Positions 17,004-26,914 of a stretch of 64,000 nt of DNA are shown in pieces. The stretch spans positions 186,001 through 250,000 of the forward strand of contig NZ_JAFKFX010000026.1 of assembly GCF_017308075.1 (NCBI RefSeq), given 5' to 3'. Numbering within the stretch: the first letter of the stretch is position 1; each line of letters starts with the position of its first letter. The stretch is from Allobosea sp. (lineage in GTDB: Bacteria > Pseudomonadota > Alphaproteobacteria > Rhizobiales > Beijerinckiaceae). The notes below the pieces were generated by a model. That model searched no databases and was not told the origin of the DNA. It saw only the letters and a list, made by a program, of their open reading frames with translations. The translations under genes were made by a program, and so were the position numbers.

Positions 17004-18019
17004 CAGCGGCTCTCCATGATCTCGCGCAGCGCAGCGCCGACGCGGGCGGGGCCGGGGAAATAGGCCCATTCCTGGGCATGCGGATAGGGCGTGTCCCAGC
17101 CGGTGATGCGCAGGACCGGCGCCTCCAGATGGTAGAAGCAGTGCTGCTGCACCAGCGCGGCCAGCTCCGCACCGAAGCCCGAGGTCAGCGTCGCCTCGTG
17201 CAGGACGATGCAGCGCCCGGTCTTCGAGACCGAGGCGATGATCGCGTCGAGATCGAGCGGCAGCAGGGTGCGCAGGTCGATGATCTCGGCGTCGATGCCG
17301 GTCTCCTCGGCGGCCGCCTGCGCGACATGGACCATGGTGCCGTAGGTGACGATGGTGACGGCTGCGCCCTCGCGGCGGATCGCCGCCTTGCCGAGCGGGA
17401 TGGTGTAATGCCCTTCCTCGACCTCGCCGAGCTCGTGCTTCGACCAGGGCGTAACCGGGCGGTCGTGATGGCCGTCGAAGGGGCCGTTATAGAGCCGCTT
17501 CGGTTCGAGGAAGATCACGGGATCCGGATCCTCGATCGCCGCGATCAGCAGGCCCTTGGCGTCGCGCGGATTGGACGGCACCACCGTCTTCAGGCCGGAG
17601 ACGTGGGTGAACAGGGCTTCCGGGCTCTGGCTGTGGGTCTGGCCGCCGAAGATGCCGCCGCCGGTCGGCATGCGGATCACCATCGGGCAGGTGAAATCGC
17701 CGGCCGAGCGGTAGCGCAGGCGCGCCGCCTCCGAGACGATCTGGTCATAGGCCGGATACATGTAGTCGGCGAACTGGATCTCGACGCAGGGGCGCAGGCC
17801 ATAGGCCGCCATGCCGATCGCGGTGCCGACGATGCCGAGCTCGCTGATCGGCGCGTCGAAGCAGCGGTTGACGCCATATTTCTGCTGTAGGCCGTGGGTG
17901 CACCGGAAGACGCCGCCGAAATAGCCGACATCCTCGCCATAGACGACGACGTTGTCGTCACGGCCCATCGAGACGTCGAGGGCCGAGCGGATCGCCTCGA
18001 TCATGGTCATGCGGGCCAT
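17003..18019 (-). CDS. bkdA2: Branched-chain 2-oxoacid dehydrogenase E1 beta subunit
   Basis: A 338-residue transketolase-like E1 beta subunit. Recognisable parts are [18 protein letters not shown] near the N-terminus, the region [20 protein letters not shown] (about residues 82-101) typical of BCKDH and PDH beta chains, and [10 protein letters not shown], characteristic of the branched-chain enzymes. With E1 alpha it decarboxylates 2-oxoisovalerate, 2-oxoisocaproate and 2-oxo-3-methylvalerate using thiamine diphosphate. It ends in an overlap with the E2 start. The gap to E1 alpha (158 bases) holds a copy of repeat A, unusual inside a stoichiometric complex. Confidence 0.95.
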   Translation of the reverse strand: MARMTMIEAIRSALDVSMGRDDNVVVYGEDVGYFGGVFRCTHGLQQKYGVNRCFDAPISELGIVGTAIGMAAYGLRPCVEIQFADYMYPAYDQIVSEAARLRYRSAGDFTCPMVIRMPTGGGIFGGQTHSQSPEALFTHVSGLKTVVPSNPRDAKGLLIAAIEDPDPVIFLEPKRLYNGPFDGHHDRPVTPWSKHELGEVEEGHYTIPLGKAAIRREGAAVTIVTYGTMVHVAQAAAEETGIDAEIIDLRTLLPLDLDAIIASVSKTGRCIVLHEATLTSGFGAELAALVQQHCFYHLEAPVLRITGWDTPYPHAQEWAYFPGPARVGAALREIMESR

Positions 18020-18057
18020 GGCTCAGACTCCCGTGAAGAGGCGGCGCGACCATTTCG

Positions 18058-18148
18058 TCATGGTCGGGCTTGTCCCGACCATCCACGTCTTCGCTGGTCG
18101 AAGGCTGTGTTCAAGACGTGGATGCTCGCCACAAGGGCGAGCATGACG
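18058..18148 (+). repeat. Dispersed palindromic repeat A, copy 2
   Basis: Same element as at 623-710: TCATGGTCGGGCTTGTCCCG at the left, ACGTGGATGCTCGCCACAAG then GGCGAGCATGACGG at the right. It lies between the two E1 subunit genes of the bkd operon (which run on the minus strand), so it would be transcribed as hairpins in the bkd messenger RNA. Confidence 0.85.
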
Positions 18149-18177
18149 GGGAGGGTGACGATGCGAAAAAGCCATGC

Positions 18178-19566
<1,389 letters not shown>

Positions 19567-19619
19567 TCATTCTCGGATGATAATTCTGCTGTTTTGATGT
19601 ATCGCGGAAAATTCATTCT

Positions 19620-20120
19620 ATGGCGGTGAAGGCGCGGCGCGGCGATGAGCTCGATGCGATCGACCGGCGCATCCTCTCGGCCCTGAACGAGGACGGCCGG
19701 CTGACGATCAACGCGCTCGCCGAGAAGGTCGGCCTGTCGCCCTCGCCGTGCTGGACGCGGGTGAAGCGGCTCGAGGAGAGCGGGGCGATCGAGAAATATG
19801 TCGCGGTGCTCAACCATCGCGCGCTCGGGCTCGACAATGTCGTCTTCATCGAGATCACGCTCGACAAGCATGACGACAAATTGCTCGACCGCTTCGGCGA
19901 GGCGCTGGCGCGCATCCCGGAAGTGGTCGAGGCCCATCTCGTCACCGGCGACTATGATTATCTGGTCAAGGCCGTGGTCAGCGGCACCGAGCACTATGAG
20001 CGCTTTCTGCGCGAGAAGATCTACCGGCTGCCGGGCCTGCGCCAGTCGCGCACGACCTTCGGGCTGCGCACGCTGAAGCGGGCGATCTCGGTCGACCCGC
20101 TGCAGATCGCGCCGGGGTGA
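19620..20120 (+). CDS. bkdR: Lrp/AsnC family transcriptional regulator, probable activator of the bkd operon
   Basis: A 166-residue Lrp-type regulator. The N-terminal helix-turn-helix is LDAIDRRILSALNEDGRL to INALAEKVGLSPSPCWTRVKRLEESG (parts quoted), and the C-terminal RAM ligand domain contains HLVTGDYDYLVKAV (about residue 110), with the GDYD glycine motif that binds amino acids. Its divergent placement next to bkdA1 matches the known arrangement of BkdR in pseudomonads, where it activates bkd genes in response to branched-chain amino acids. That function is inferred from position and family. Confidence 0.9.
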   Translation: MAVKARRGDELDAIDRRILSALNEDGRLTINALAEKVGLSPSPCWTRVKRLEESGAIEKYVAVLNHRALGLDNVVFIEITLDKHDDKLLDRFGEALARIPEVVEAHLVTGDYDYLVKAVVSGTEHYERFLREKIYRLPGLRQSRTTFGLRTLKRAISVDPLQIAPG

Positions 20121-20182
20121 GCGGCGCGATCGGCTGGGACAGCTTCACCGGAAGCGGTCGGCACTGAGCCTGCGAGGCTTCG

Positions 20183-20272
20183 CCATGCTCGCCCGCGTGG
20201 CGAGCATTCATGCCTTGAACACCGTATGGTCCCAAGGAAGGCGTGGATGGTCGGGACAAGCCCGACCATGAC
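20183..20272 (-). repeat. Dispersed palindromic repeat A, copy 3
   Basis: Reverse-orientation copy: ATGCTCGCCCGCGTGGCGAG, a diverged spacer, then GATGGTCGGGACAAGCCCGA and CCATGACGG. It lies between the convergent Lrp-type regulator and the M29 aminopeptidase gene and leaves no room for a gene there. Confidence 0.82.
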
Positions 20273-20286
20273 GGCGAGCGTGGTCT

Positions 20287-21531
20287 TCAGGCCCACTCGC
20301 CCTTGCGGAAGACGGCGACGCGGCTGCCATCGGCCCTGATGCCGTCGATGTCGACCGCGGCGGAGCCGATCATCCAGTCGATATGGATCAGGCTCTTATT
20401 GCCGCCCTGCGCCGCGATCTCATCGGGCGTCAGCGTGCTGCCGTCGACGAAGCATTTCGAATAGCACTGGCCGAGCGCGATATGGCAGGAGGCGTTCTCG
20501 TCGAAGAGCGTGTTGTAGAACAGGATGCCGCTCTGCGAGATCGGCGAGGAATGCGGCACCAGCGCGACCTCGCCGAGGCGGCGGGCGCCCTCGTCTGTGT
20601 CGAGCACCCGGTTCAGCACCTCCTCGCCGCGCGAGGCCTTCGCCTCGACGATGCGTCCTTCTGCGAAGCGGACCTGAATCTCGTCGATCAGCGTGCCCTG
20701 ATAGGAGAGCGGCTTGGTCGAGGAGACATAGCCTTCGACCCGGCGCGCATGCGGCGTGGTGAAGACCTCCTCGGTCGGGATGTTGGCGTTGCAGGTGACG
20801 CCGTTCTTGGCGGTCGAGGCGCCGCCCTGCCATTCATGACCATCGGCGAGGCCGATGGTCAGATCGGTGCCGGGCCCGGTGAAATGCAGGGCCGCGAAGC
20901 GCTGGCCGTTCAGCCATGTCGTTCGCTGGGCAAGAGCTGCGTTGTGGGCGGCCCAGGCGGAGACGGGGTCGTCGCGGTCGACGCGCGATGCCGCGAAGAT
21001 CGCCTCGGCGAGGCGTGCGACAGCGATCTCCTCGGCGTCATCCTTGAAAACCTGACGGGCCCAGGCGGCGCCGGGATAGGCGACTATGTTCCAGTTGATG
21101 TCGAAATTGGCGATCTTCTCCAGCGCCGGCTGATAGGCGAGCGAGTTCGCCTTGTTGGCGCGGGCGACCTTGGACGGGTCCTCGCCCGAGAGCAGCATCG
21201 GATTGTCGCCGACGATGGCGAGGCGGGCGGTGTTGGCGGCGAAGGCCTTGGCGGCACCCTCATGCAGCCAGCCGGCCGCCCGGTCGAAGCTGCCATCTCT
21301 GCCGTAGCGATAGCGCGCCAGCGTCAGCTCCTCATCGGAGAAGATCGGCGTGACCAGGCCGGCGCCGGCCTTGTAGGCGTGCTCGGCGATGCGCCGCACC
21401 AGCGGCAGCGCCGCCAGCGGGGCGGTCAGGAAGAGGTCCTGCCCCTCCTGCAGATTGAGGCCGACCTTGACGGCGACCTGCGCCAGCCGGTCGAGCTTGA
21501 CCGGGTCGACGACGGGGAGGTGCTGGTTCAT
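20287..21531 (-). CDS. M29 family aminopeptidase (AmpS/AmpII type)
   Basis: A 414-residue metallo-aminopeptidase of the thermophilic aminopeptidase family. Likely metal ligands are in NIPTEEVFTTPHARRVEG (Glu and the surrounding patch, about residues 255-272), GEVALVPHSSPIS (about 330), FYNTLFDENASCHIALGQCY (about 345-364) and SLIHIDWMIGS (about 390), all signature stretches of M29 enzymes. The frame extends to 21579, but MNQHLPVVDPVKL at 21531 is the natural start. It removes N-terminal residues from peptides in the cytoplasm and follows a gamma-glutamyltransferase and a peptide-binding protein on the same strand, so the block looks like peptide or gamma-glutamyl compound utilisation. Confidence 0.9.
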   Translation of the reverse strand: MNQHLPVVDPVKLDRLAQVAVKVGLNLQEGQDLFLTAPLAALPLVRRIAEHAYKAGAGLVTPIFSDEELTLARYRYGRDGSFDRAAGWLHEGAAKAFAANTARLAIVGDNPMLLSGEDPSKVARANKANSLAYQPALEKIANFDINWNIVAYPGAAWARQVFKDDAEEIAVARLAEAIFAASRVDRDDPVSAWAAHNAALAQRTTWLNGQRFAALHFTGPGTDLTIGLADGHEWQGGASTAKNGVTCNANIPTEEVFTTPHARRVEGYVSSTKPLSYQGTLIDEIQVRFAEGRIVEAKASRGEEVLNRVLDTDEGARRLGEVALVPHSSPISQSGILFYNTLFDENASCHIALGQCYSKCFVDGSTLTPDEIAAQGGNKSLIHIDWMIGSAAVDIDGIRADGSRVAVFRKGEWA

Positions 21532-21652
21532 GAGAGGGTCCGGATCAGATTCGCGATGAGGCGCGCATTGCTCGCGCAAAACCTTCGCAGGTCAACTGCG
21601 CCGATGCCGGCGCAGCATTCGTGCAGCGCCGGACACCGAGCCCTTCGGCCAT

Positions 21653-23248
21653 TCAGAGGCCGAGCGCGCAGCCGTCCTTGCGCGGATCGGAGCCGCCGGT
21701 CAGCGTGCCCTTCTGCCAGTCGATCCAGATCGCCTGGGCGCCGCCCATCGGCGTCTTCGGCGGCTGGACCTTGAAGCCGCGGGCCGCCAGCGCGGGACCG
21801 ACGCTCTCGCGCAGGCGTCCCTCGACCTCGACCGTCGCCGTGCCCGGCAGCGGGAACAGGCGCGGCAGGTCGATCGCCTCCTGCAAATCGAGGCCATGGT
21901 CGAAGAGCTTGGCGAGGAAATGGGCATGGCCCATCGCCTGGTAGTGACCGCCCATCACGCCGAAGGGCATCACGACGCGGCCGCCCTCGGCGACCATGCC
22001 GGGGATGATGGTGTGCATCGGGCGCTTGCGCGGCGCGACCGCGTTCGGGTGGCCCGGCTTCAGCACGAAGCTCTGGCCGCGATTGTGGAAGAGCACGCCC
22101 GATTTCCTGGTCATCAGCCCGCTGCCATAGGGCGAGAAGATCGAGTTGATGAAGCTGACGGCGTTGCGGTCCTTGTCGACGACGCAGATATAGACGGTGT
22201 CGCTGTGCTCGGCGCCGGCCGGGATGACCGGCAGCGGCTCGGTGGCGCGGGCGGGATCGATCGCGGCGGCGAGTTTATCGGCGAGCCCGTCCGAGAGTAG
22301 CAACTCGACCGGCACCTTCTCCTGCGTCATGTCGGCGACGAGCCGGTCGCGCGCCGCATAGGCGAGGCGCGTCGCTTCCAGCTCGATATGCAGGTTCCCG
22401 GCCTCGAGCGGGCCGCCCTTGGGCTGGAAGCGTTCGAGGATCTTCATGATCATCAGCGCGATGATACCCTGGCCGTTCGGCGGGCATTCGTAGACGGTGC
22501 GACCGCGGAAGCTCGTGCTGATCGGCTTGACGTATTCGCCCTGCGCCGCGGCGAAATCCTCCAGCGTATGCAGGCCGCCGGCAGCCTTGAGATGCGCGAC
22601 CATCTCGGCGGCGATCTCGCCGCGATAGAAGGCGTCCGGCCCCTCGCGGCCGATCGCCTCCAAGGTCGCGGCAAGGCCCGGCTGATGCTGGACGGTGCCG
22701 GCCTGCGGCGGCTGGCCGTCGACGAGGAAGGTCGCGGCGGCGTTCGGGTCGCGGACCAGCGTGTCGTGCTGGCCGGCGAGATCATAGGCGACGCGCGGCG
22801 TGATAGCGTAGCCCTCGCGGGCGAGCGCGATCGCCGGCTGGAAGATCTCGGAGAGCGGCAGCCTGCCATGGTCCTTGACCAGCCGCGCCCAGGCCTCGAC
22901 CGCGCCCGGCACGGTGACGGCATGCGGCGAATGCCGCTCAAGCGCGGTGATGCCGGCCTTGGCGTACCAGTCTAGCGTTGCGGCTGCGGGCGTGCGGCCG
23001 GAGCCGTTATAGGCGCGGATATCGGTCGAGCCGCCGGGCGAATAGAGCACGAAGCAGTCGCCGCCGATGCCGGTCGAGCCGGCCTCGACCACGCATTGCA
23101 CGGCACAGGCGCCGACCGCCGCGTCGATCGCATTGCCGCCGGCGCGCAGGATGTCGAGTGCGGCCAGCGTCGCGGCCGGGTGCGAAGTCGCGGCCATGGC
23201 ATTGCGGCTGATCGCGAGCGAGCGGCCGGGGAGTTCGAAATCGCGCAT
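21653..23248 (-). CDS. Gamma-glutamyltransferase family protein (Ntn hydrolase)
   Basis: A 531-residue GGT-like proenzyme. The N-terminal half has NAMAATSHPAATLAALDILR and GGNAIDAAVGACAV and the active-site-forming GSTGIGGDCFVLYSP. The predicted self-cleavage and nucleophile position is the Thr in EHSDTVYICVVDKDRNAVS (about residue 350), followed by INSIFSPYGSGL. There is no signal peptide, so it probably acts inside the cell. It lies in a minus-strand run with a peptide-type binding protein upstream and an M29 aminopeptidase downstream. The exact donor (glutathione-type or a gamma-glutamylated amine) cannot be told; it shares the family with the gene at 9174-10781 but is clearly diverged from it. 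Confidence 0.88.
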   Translation of the reverse strand: MRDFELPGRSLAISRNAMAATSHPAATLAALDILRAGGNAIDAAVGACAVQCVVEAGSTGIGGDCFVLYSPGGSTDIRAYNGSGRTPAAATLDWYAKAGITALERHSPHAVTVPGAVEAWARLVKDHGRLPLSEIFQPAIALAREGYAITPRVAYDLAGQHDTLVRDPNAAATFLVDGQPPQAGTVQHQPGLAATLEAIGREGPDAFYRGEIAAEMVAHLKAAGGLHTLEDFAAAQGEYVKPISTSFRGRTVYECPPNGQGIIALMIMKILERFQPKGGPLEAGNLHIELEATRLAYAARDRLVADMTQEKVPVELLLSDGLADKLAAAIDPARATEPLPVIPAGAEHSDTVYICVVDKDRNAVSFINSIFSPYGSGLMTRKSGVLFHNRGQSFVLKPGHPNAVAPRKRPMHTIIPGMVAEGGRVVMPFGVMGGHYQAMGHAHFLAKLFDHGLDLQEAIDLPRLFPLPGTATVEVEGRLRESVGPALAARGFKVQPPKTPMGGAQAIWIDWQKGTLTGGSDPRKDGCALGL

Positions 23249-23349
23249 CGGGCAGGTCTTTCGTCGGGCAGGCCGGCCAGGGGCCGGGGTTCGGGTGGGG
23301 CCGGCGCGGCAAGGAACGTCGCGCCGGCTTTAGGGATTGCGGGCGGGCC

Positions 23350-24933
23350 TCAGCCCTTGCGCAGATTGGTGAAGACCGGGACGCCGTTCAGCATGCCGGT
23401 CAGGTTCTTGCGATAGGCGACGGGCTGGAAGTACTGGCCGGCGGGAACGTAGGGCACGTCCTGCATCGCCTGCAGCTGGATCTCCTGGGCGATCGCCTTC
23501 TGACCGGCGAGATCGGGCGCTTCCAGCCAGCGCGCCCGCAAGGCCTCGATCGCCGGGCTGTCCGGCCAGCCGGGGCTGCCCTTGGCGCCGTTGCCGCGCA
23601 AGGGCGAGCTCGTCGCCGGCGAGCCGAGGTCGAGCCCCGACCAATAGGTGATGTAGCAGCTCCAGCCGCCCTGCTCGACCGGGCTGCGATTGCTGATGCG
23701 CTGCAGCACCGTGCCCCAGTCGGCGGCGACGAAATCGACATTCAGGCCGATCTTGCGCAAGGCGTCGGCCGCGACCTCGGCGGCGAGCGCGATACGCGGC
23801 ACGTCCTGGCCGGCGAGGAAGACGACGCGCTCGCCCTTGTAGCCGGCGGCTTCCAGCTCCTGCTTGAGCTTGCCGAAATCCTTCGGCGCCTTCAGCGCCT
23901 CGATACCGACCTCGGACGCCATCGCCGAATTGCTCGGGAAGAAGCCGATGCTGCCGCGCTCGACCTCTGGGTCGCCGCCGCAGACCGCGTTCATGCAGTC
24001 TTCCTGGTTGATCGCCTTGAGCACGACGCGGCGGATGGCGGGATTGCTGAACGGCGGCTGGAGGTGGTTCAGCCGCAATTGCCCGGCCATACCGCTGCGA
24101 TCCTTGACCGCGACGACAATGTTCGGGTCCTTCCGCAGCAGCGGCAGCAGGTCGATGATCGGCTGCTCGACCCAGTCGACCGCCCCTGTTTGCAGCGCCG
24201 AGACCGCGGTCGCCGGGTCGGGCATGACGTTGAACTCGATCCGGTCGAGGAGAGGCGTACGCGGGCCGGCGGTGAAGCTCGGCGTGCCCTCGCGCGGCAC
24301 ATAGCCCTCATGCCGGGCATAGACATGACGGGCTCCGGCGATGCGCTCGGCCGTGAGGTAGCGATAGGGCCCGCTGCCGATAGCCTCCGGAATCTGCTTG
24401 AACGGGTCGGTCTGGGCCAGCCTTTCCGGCATGATCGCCGCGACGAGCGCGCTCGGGCGGGCGAGCGCCGCCGGCAATTGTGGGAAGGGTCGGCGCAGGC
24501 GGAAGAGGATGGTGCGGTCGTCCGGGGCCGAGAGCTCCTCGGTCGCCGCCATCAGCGCCTGGCCGAAAGTATCGCGCGCGCCCCACCGCCTGATCGAGGC
24601 GACGGCGTCGCGGGCCAGCACCTTGCTGCCGTCATGGAAGACGAGGCCGGGGCGCAGCGTCAGCGTCCAGCGCTTGCCGTCATCCTCGACGAGATGGCCT
24701 TCGACCATTTGCGGCTGCGGCTGGAACTGGTCGTCGAGCCCGTAAAGCGTGTCCCAGACGAGAAGCGCGTGAGTGCGGGTCGAATAGCCGTTGGTCCAGA
24801 TCGGGTCGATGATCGCGACGTCGGAATAGGGCACGAAGCGCAGGGTCTTGGCGTCCTGCGCACGGGCGATGAGCGGAGCCGCGGGCAGGAAGGCGGTGAC
24901 GGCGGAAGCTTTCAGAAACTGGCGTCGATCCAT
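23350..24933 (-). CDS. ABC oligopeptide-type solute-binding protein (SBP_bac_5)
   Basis: A 527-residue periplasmic receptor, paralogous to 11014-12600 (both share the ending YRKNLTGML, the LRLNHLQPPFSNP/NNP block and the RRQFLK/QG start). The N-terminus MDRRQFLKASAVTAFLPAAP has a Tat-type RR motif and hydrophobic stretch; AYRKNLTGMLNG closes the protein. The family motif RWTLTLRPGLVFHDGSKV is near residue 100. No permease or ATPase genes adjoin. It is transcribed with the upstream GntR regulator (81-base gap) and the downstream gamma-glutamyltransferase, suggesting uptake of a small peptide or amide that those enzymes process. Confidence 0.9.
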   Translation of the reverse strand: MDRRQFLKASAVTAFLPAAPLIARAQDAKTLRFVPYSDVAIIDPIWTNGYSTRTHALLVWDTLYGLDDQFQPQPQMVEGHLVEDDGKRWTLTLRPGLVFHDGSKVLARDAVASIRRWGARDTFGQALMAATEELSAPDDRTILFRLRRPFPQLPAALARPSALVAAIMPERLAQTDPFKQIPEAIGSGPYRYLTAERIAGARHVYARHEGYVPREGTPSFTAGPRTPLLDRIEFNVMPDPATAVSALQTGAVDWVEQPIIDLLPLLRKDPNIVVAVKDRSGMAGQLRLNHLQPPFSNPAIRRVVLKAINQEDCMNAVCGGDPEVERGSIGFFPSNSAMASEVGIEALKAPKDFGKLKQELEAAGYKGERVVFLAGQDVPRIALAAEVAADALRKIGLNVDFVAADWGTVLQRISNRSPVEQGGWSCYITYWSGLDLGSPATSSPLRGNGAKGSPGWPDSPAIEALRARWLEAPDLAGQKAIAQEIQLQAMQDVPYVPAGQYFQPVAYRKNLTGMLNGVPVFTNLRKG

Positions 24934-25014
24934 GATGATCCCCTGTTCTTGCCGTGGTCCCCGGACGTCCTCCGATGGCTGCCGGCTTCGCGCGGCAGCC
25001 GCTGGTCTTCTGGT

Positions 25015-25734
25015 TCAGGTGGATTCCGATGCTGCCGGCTGTACCGATTGGGCTGACCGGCGCGCCGCCGGATACCCGCTGCTGCGCAGGAACGCGGCAA
25101 GCTTGGGCGCGGTGCGCATGACATGCTCGCGCATCACCGTTTCGGCCCGGGCGGCATCGCCGCTGCGGATCGCCGCGACGATCTCGTTCTGGGCCTGGGT
25201 CGCCGTGCTCGGCCGCGCGACATGGTGGAGCCAGACCCGCATATAGGGCTCGACGGCGATGTGCAGCGCCGCGATCTGGGCGATGAGCTTGGGCCGCCGG
25301 CTCAGCCCACAGATATAGGCGTGGAAGGCCTGATGCGCGGCGAGCCAGGCATCGCCGCCGGCTTCCCCGGCGCGCTGCATGCGGGACAGATGGTCGTCGA
25401 GCTCGGCGAGGACGGCGGCATCGACGCGTGCCATGGCGAGGCGGACGGCAAGCCCCTCCAGGACCGAGCGGATCTCGAAGGCCTCGAAGATCTCGTCGAC
25501 GGTCAGGCCGGCGACGACGCAGCCGCGATTGGGCCGGATGATTACGAGCCCCTCATTGGCGAGCCGCTGGAAGGCTTCGCGCACCGGCATCCGGCTCATC
25601 GCCAGCTCCTGCGCGATCGCCTCGGGGATCAGGCGCTCGCCCGGCTCGTAGCGGCCGCTGCGAATGCCGGCGAGGATGGCGAGATAAGCCTCGTCGGGCG
25701 CCGTGCCCGGAGCTGGAGCGCGTGTGAAAGCCAT
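25015..25734 (-). CDS. GntR family transcriptional regulator, FCD subfamily
   Basis: A 239-residue regulator. The winged helix contains IPEAIAQELAMSRMPVREAF with QRLANEGLVIIRPNRG (about residues 40-75), and the FCD domain runs from about 85 to 215 with SRMQRAGEAGGDAWLAAHQAFH and HIAVEPYMRVWLHHV positions for a metal-bound effector. It starts the minus-strand run that continues with a peptide-type binding protein, a gamma-glutamyltransferase and an aminopeptidase, which it probably regulates. A palindrome TGTATC-N4-GATACA lies 59 bases upstream of its start and is a good candidate for its own operator. Confidence 0.88.
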   Translation of the reverse strand: MAFTRAPAPGTAPDEAYLAILAGIRSGRYEPGERLIPEAIAQELAMSRMPVREAFQRLANEGLVIIRPNRGCVVAGLTVDEIFEAFEIRSVLEGLAVRLAMARVDAAVLAELDDHLSRMQRAGEAGGDAWLAAHQAFHAYICGLSRRPKLIAQIAALHIAVEPYMRVWLHHVARPSTATQAQNEIVAAIRSGDAARAETVMREHVMRTAPKLAAFLRSSGYPAARRSAQSVQPAASEST

Positions 25735-25792
25735 GCCGTTGCTTGCCCCACGCCCGCGATCCGAATTGGCCGCAGACGCTTCACTGTCTAAG

Positions 25793-25808
25793 TGTATCCA
25801 CTGATACA
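25793..25808. promoter_or_regulatory. Probable GntR operator
   Basis: Palindrome TGTATCCACTGATACA: six-base arms TGTATC and GATACA separated by CACT. It lies 59 bases upstream of the GntR gene starting at 25734, in the position expected for autoregulation. The half-site resembles those of FCD-type GntR proteins (a GTATAC/TGTAT-type core). The assignment is inference from position and symmetry. Confidence 0.55.
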
Positions 25809-25934
25809 GTTGAGCAGATGAGGATGCGGACGGTCAAGCGCTGCCATGGCCGGGCACCGGGTGGCGACCTTGTGGCCGCATGACTGCAGTTCGGAAAGAT
25901 GATCGCCCGGGCTGGTGCGCCGAGCCCCGGGGGG

Positions 25935-26636
25935 TCAGTGATGGGCGCGATAGCGGATCAGCGCGGCGCCGAGATGGGCGCGCATCGCTTCCCGGGCCGC
26001 CTTGGCTTCGCGGCTGGCGATAGCGTCGACCACACGGCCATGCTCGACCTGCAATTCGGCGTGATATTGCTGGTCCGACAGGCGGTCGTCGCGCAGGCCG
26101 CCGAAGCGCCCGCGCGGGATGATCAGCGGGCCGATGAAGGCGAGGAACTTCTCGAAATAGGGGTTGCCGGTTGCGCGCGCGATGGCGACGTGGAACTCGA
26201 AATCCGCCTGGCCGCGGTCGCCGGTCGCGGTCCGCAGTTCCTTGTCGATGTCGCGCAGCCGTGCCTTGATCGTCCGCAGTGCGGCGGCGGAATGACGTTC
26301 CGCCGCGAGCCCCGCCGCCTCGACCTCGACGCTCATCCGCAGTTCGAGGATCTGCAGGACGTCGGTCAGCTTGCCATCGGCGTCCGAGACCAGCTCGAAG
26401 GGCAGGCGACGCGCGCCTGAGCCGACGAAAACGCCGACGCCCTGGCGCGATTCCAGCAGCCCGTCGGCCCGCAGCGAGGCGATCGCCTCGCGCACCACGG
26501 TCCGGCTGACGCCGTATGCCGTGCAGAGCTCCGCCTCGGTCGGAATCTTGCCGCCCGGCGGATAGTCCTGGGCCGCGATCTTCTGTGCCAGTCGTCGGGC
26601 GAGCTGCGTCGACAGGCGTTCTCTCTTGCCCAGCAT
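25935..26636 (-). CDS. GntR family transcriptional regulator, FadR/FCD subfamily
   Basis: A 233-residue regulator if translation starts at MLGKRERLSTQ (26636); the frame continues upstream to 26810, but that part shows no family similarity and crosses operator-like sites. The winged helix is PPGGKIPTEAELCTAYGVSR to TVVREAIASLRADGLLESRQ (parts), then GVGVFVG; the FCD domain covers about residues 95-230. It is divergent from a TRAP transporter with an intergenic region carrying two TGTATGACAAC-like sites, and a third such site precedes the HpaI aldolase gene, so it likely represses this 26.9-35.8 kb catabolic block. Confidence 0.88.
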   Translation of the reverse strand: MLGKRERLSTQLARRLAQKIAAQDYPPGGKIPTEAELCTAYGVSRTVVREAIASLRADGLLESRQGVGVFVGSGARRLPFELVSDADGKLTDVLQILELRMSVEVEAAGLAAERHSAAALRTIKARLRDIDKELRTATGDRGQADFEFHVAIARATGNPYFEKFLAFIGPLIIPRGRFGGLRDDRLSDQQYHAELQVEHGRVVDAIASREAKAAREAMRAHLGAALIRYRAHH

Positions 26637-26708
26637 GTACGAGGCCTCGAATTTCACACAGCCGCGGTCGTTAGAATGGCGCTCCGCGCCCGGCAACGGG
26701 AGCACGCA

Positions 26709-26721
26709 TTTGGTATGACAT
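26709..26721. promoter_or_regulatory. Operator-like site 1 of the TRAP/hyu block (weak)
   Basis: TTGGTATGACATC shares the core GTATGACA with the sites at 26799-26811 and (on the other strand) 29941-29953. It lies 73 bases upstream of the GntR regulator gene on the minus strand, so it would suit autoregulation. It matches the best site at 8-9 of 13 positions only, so it is a weak call. Confidence 0.4.
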
Positions 26722-26798
26722 CCGATCAATAATCCGCCGCCTGCAGGGTGCAAGCGGTTGCGGAAAGATGAGGCACGCGTCCCCGGCTTTCCGTTTGA

Positions 26799-26811
26799 CA
26801 TGTATGACAAC
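26799..26811. promoter_or_regulatory. Operator-like site 2 of the TRAP/hyu block
   Basis: CATGTATGACAAC matches the complement of the palindrome at 29941-29953 (GTTGTATGACAAC) at 11 of 13 positions. It lies about 104 bases before the dctP start at 26915 in the regulator-TRAP intergenic region, consistent with GntR control of the transporter. Confidence 0.55.
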
Positions 26812-26914
26812 CGACGACAGACTACGTCAAATCGAGCGATCGCAACGTATCGCGGCCGGGTCAGGCGCCACCTGGCGGGCCTTGGCCAGTCACCAATCAG
26901 ATGAGGGGGATTCC

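Noticed and set aside
18058-18148. Small frames with VGLVPTIHVF-like peptides in the repeat A copies
   Set aside because: The same peptide appears at each copy because the DNA repeat is conserved for its palindromes; frames differ and no ribosome site is present.
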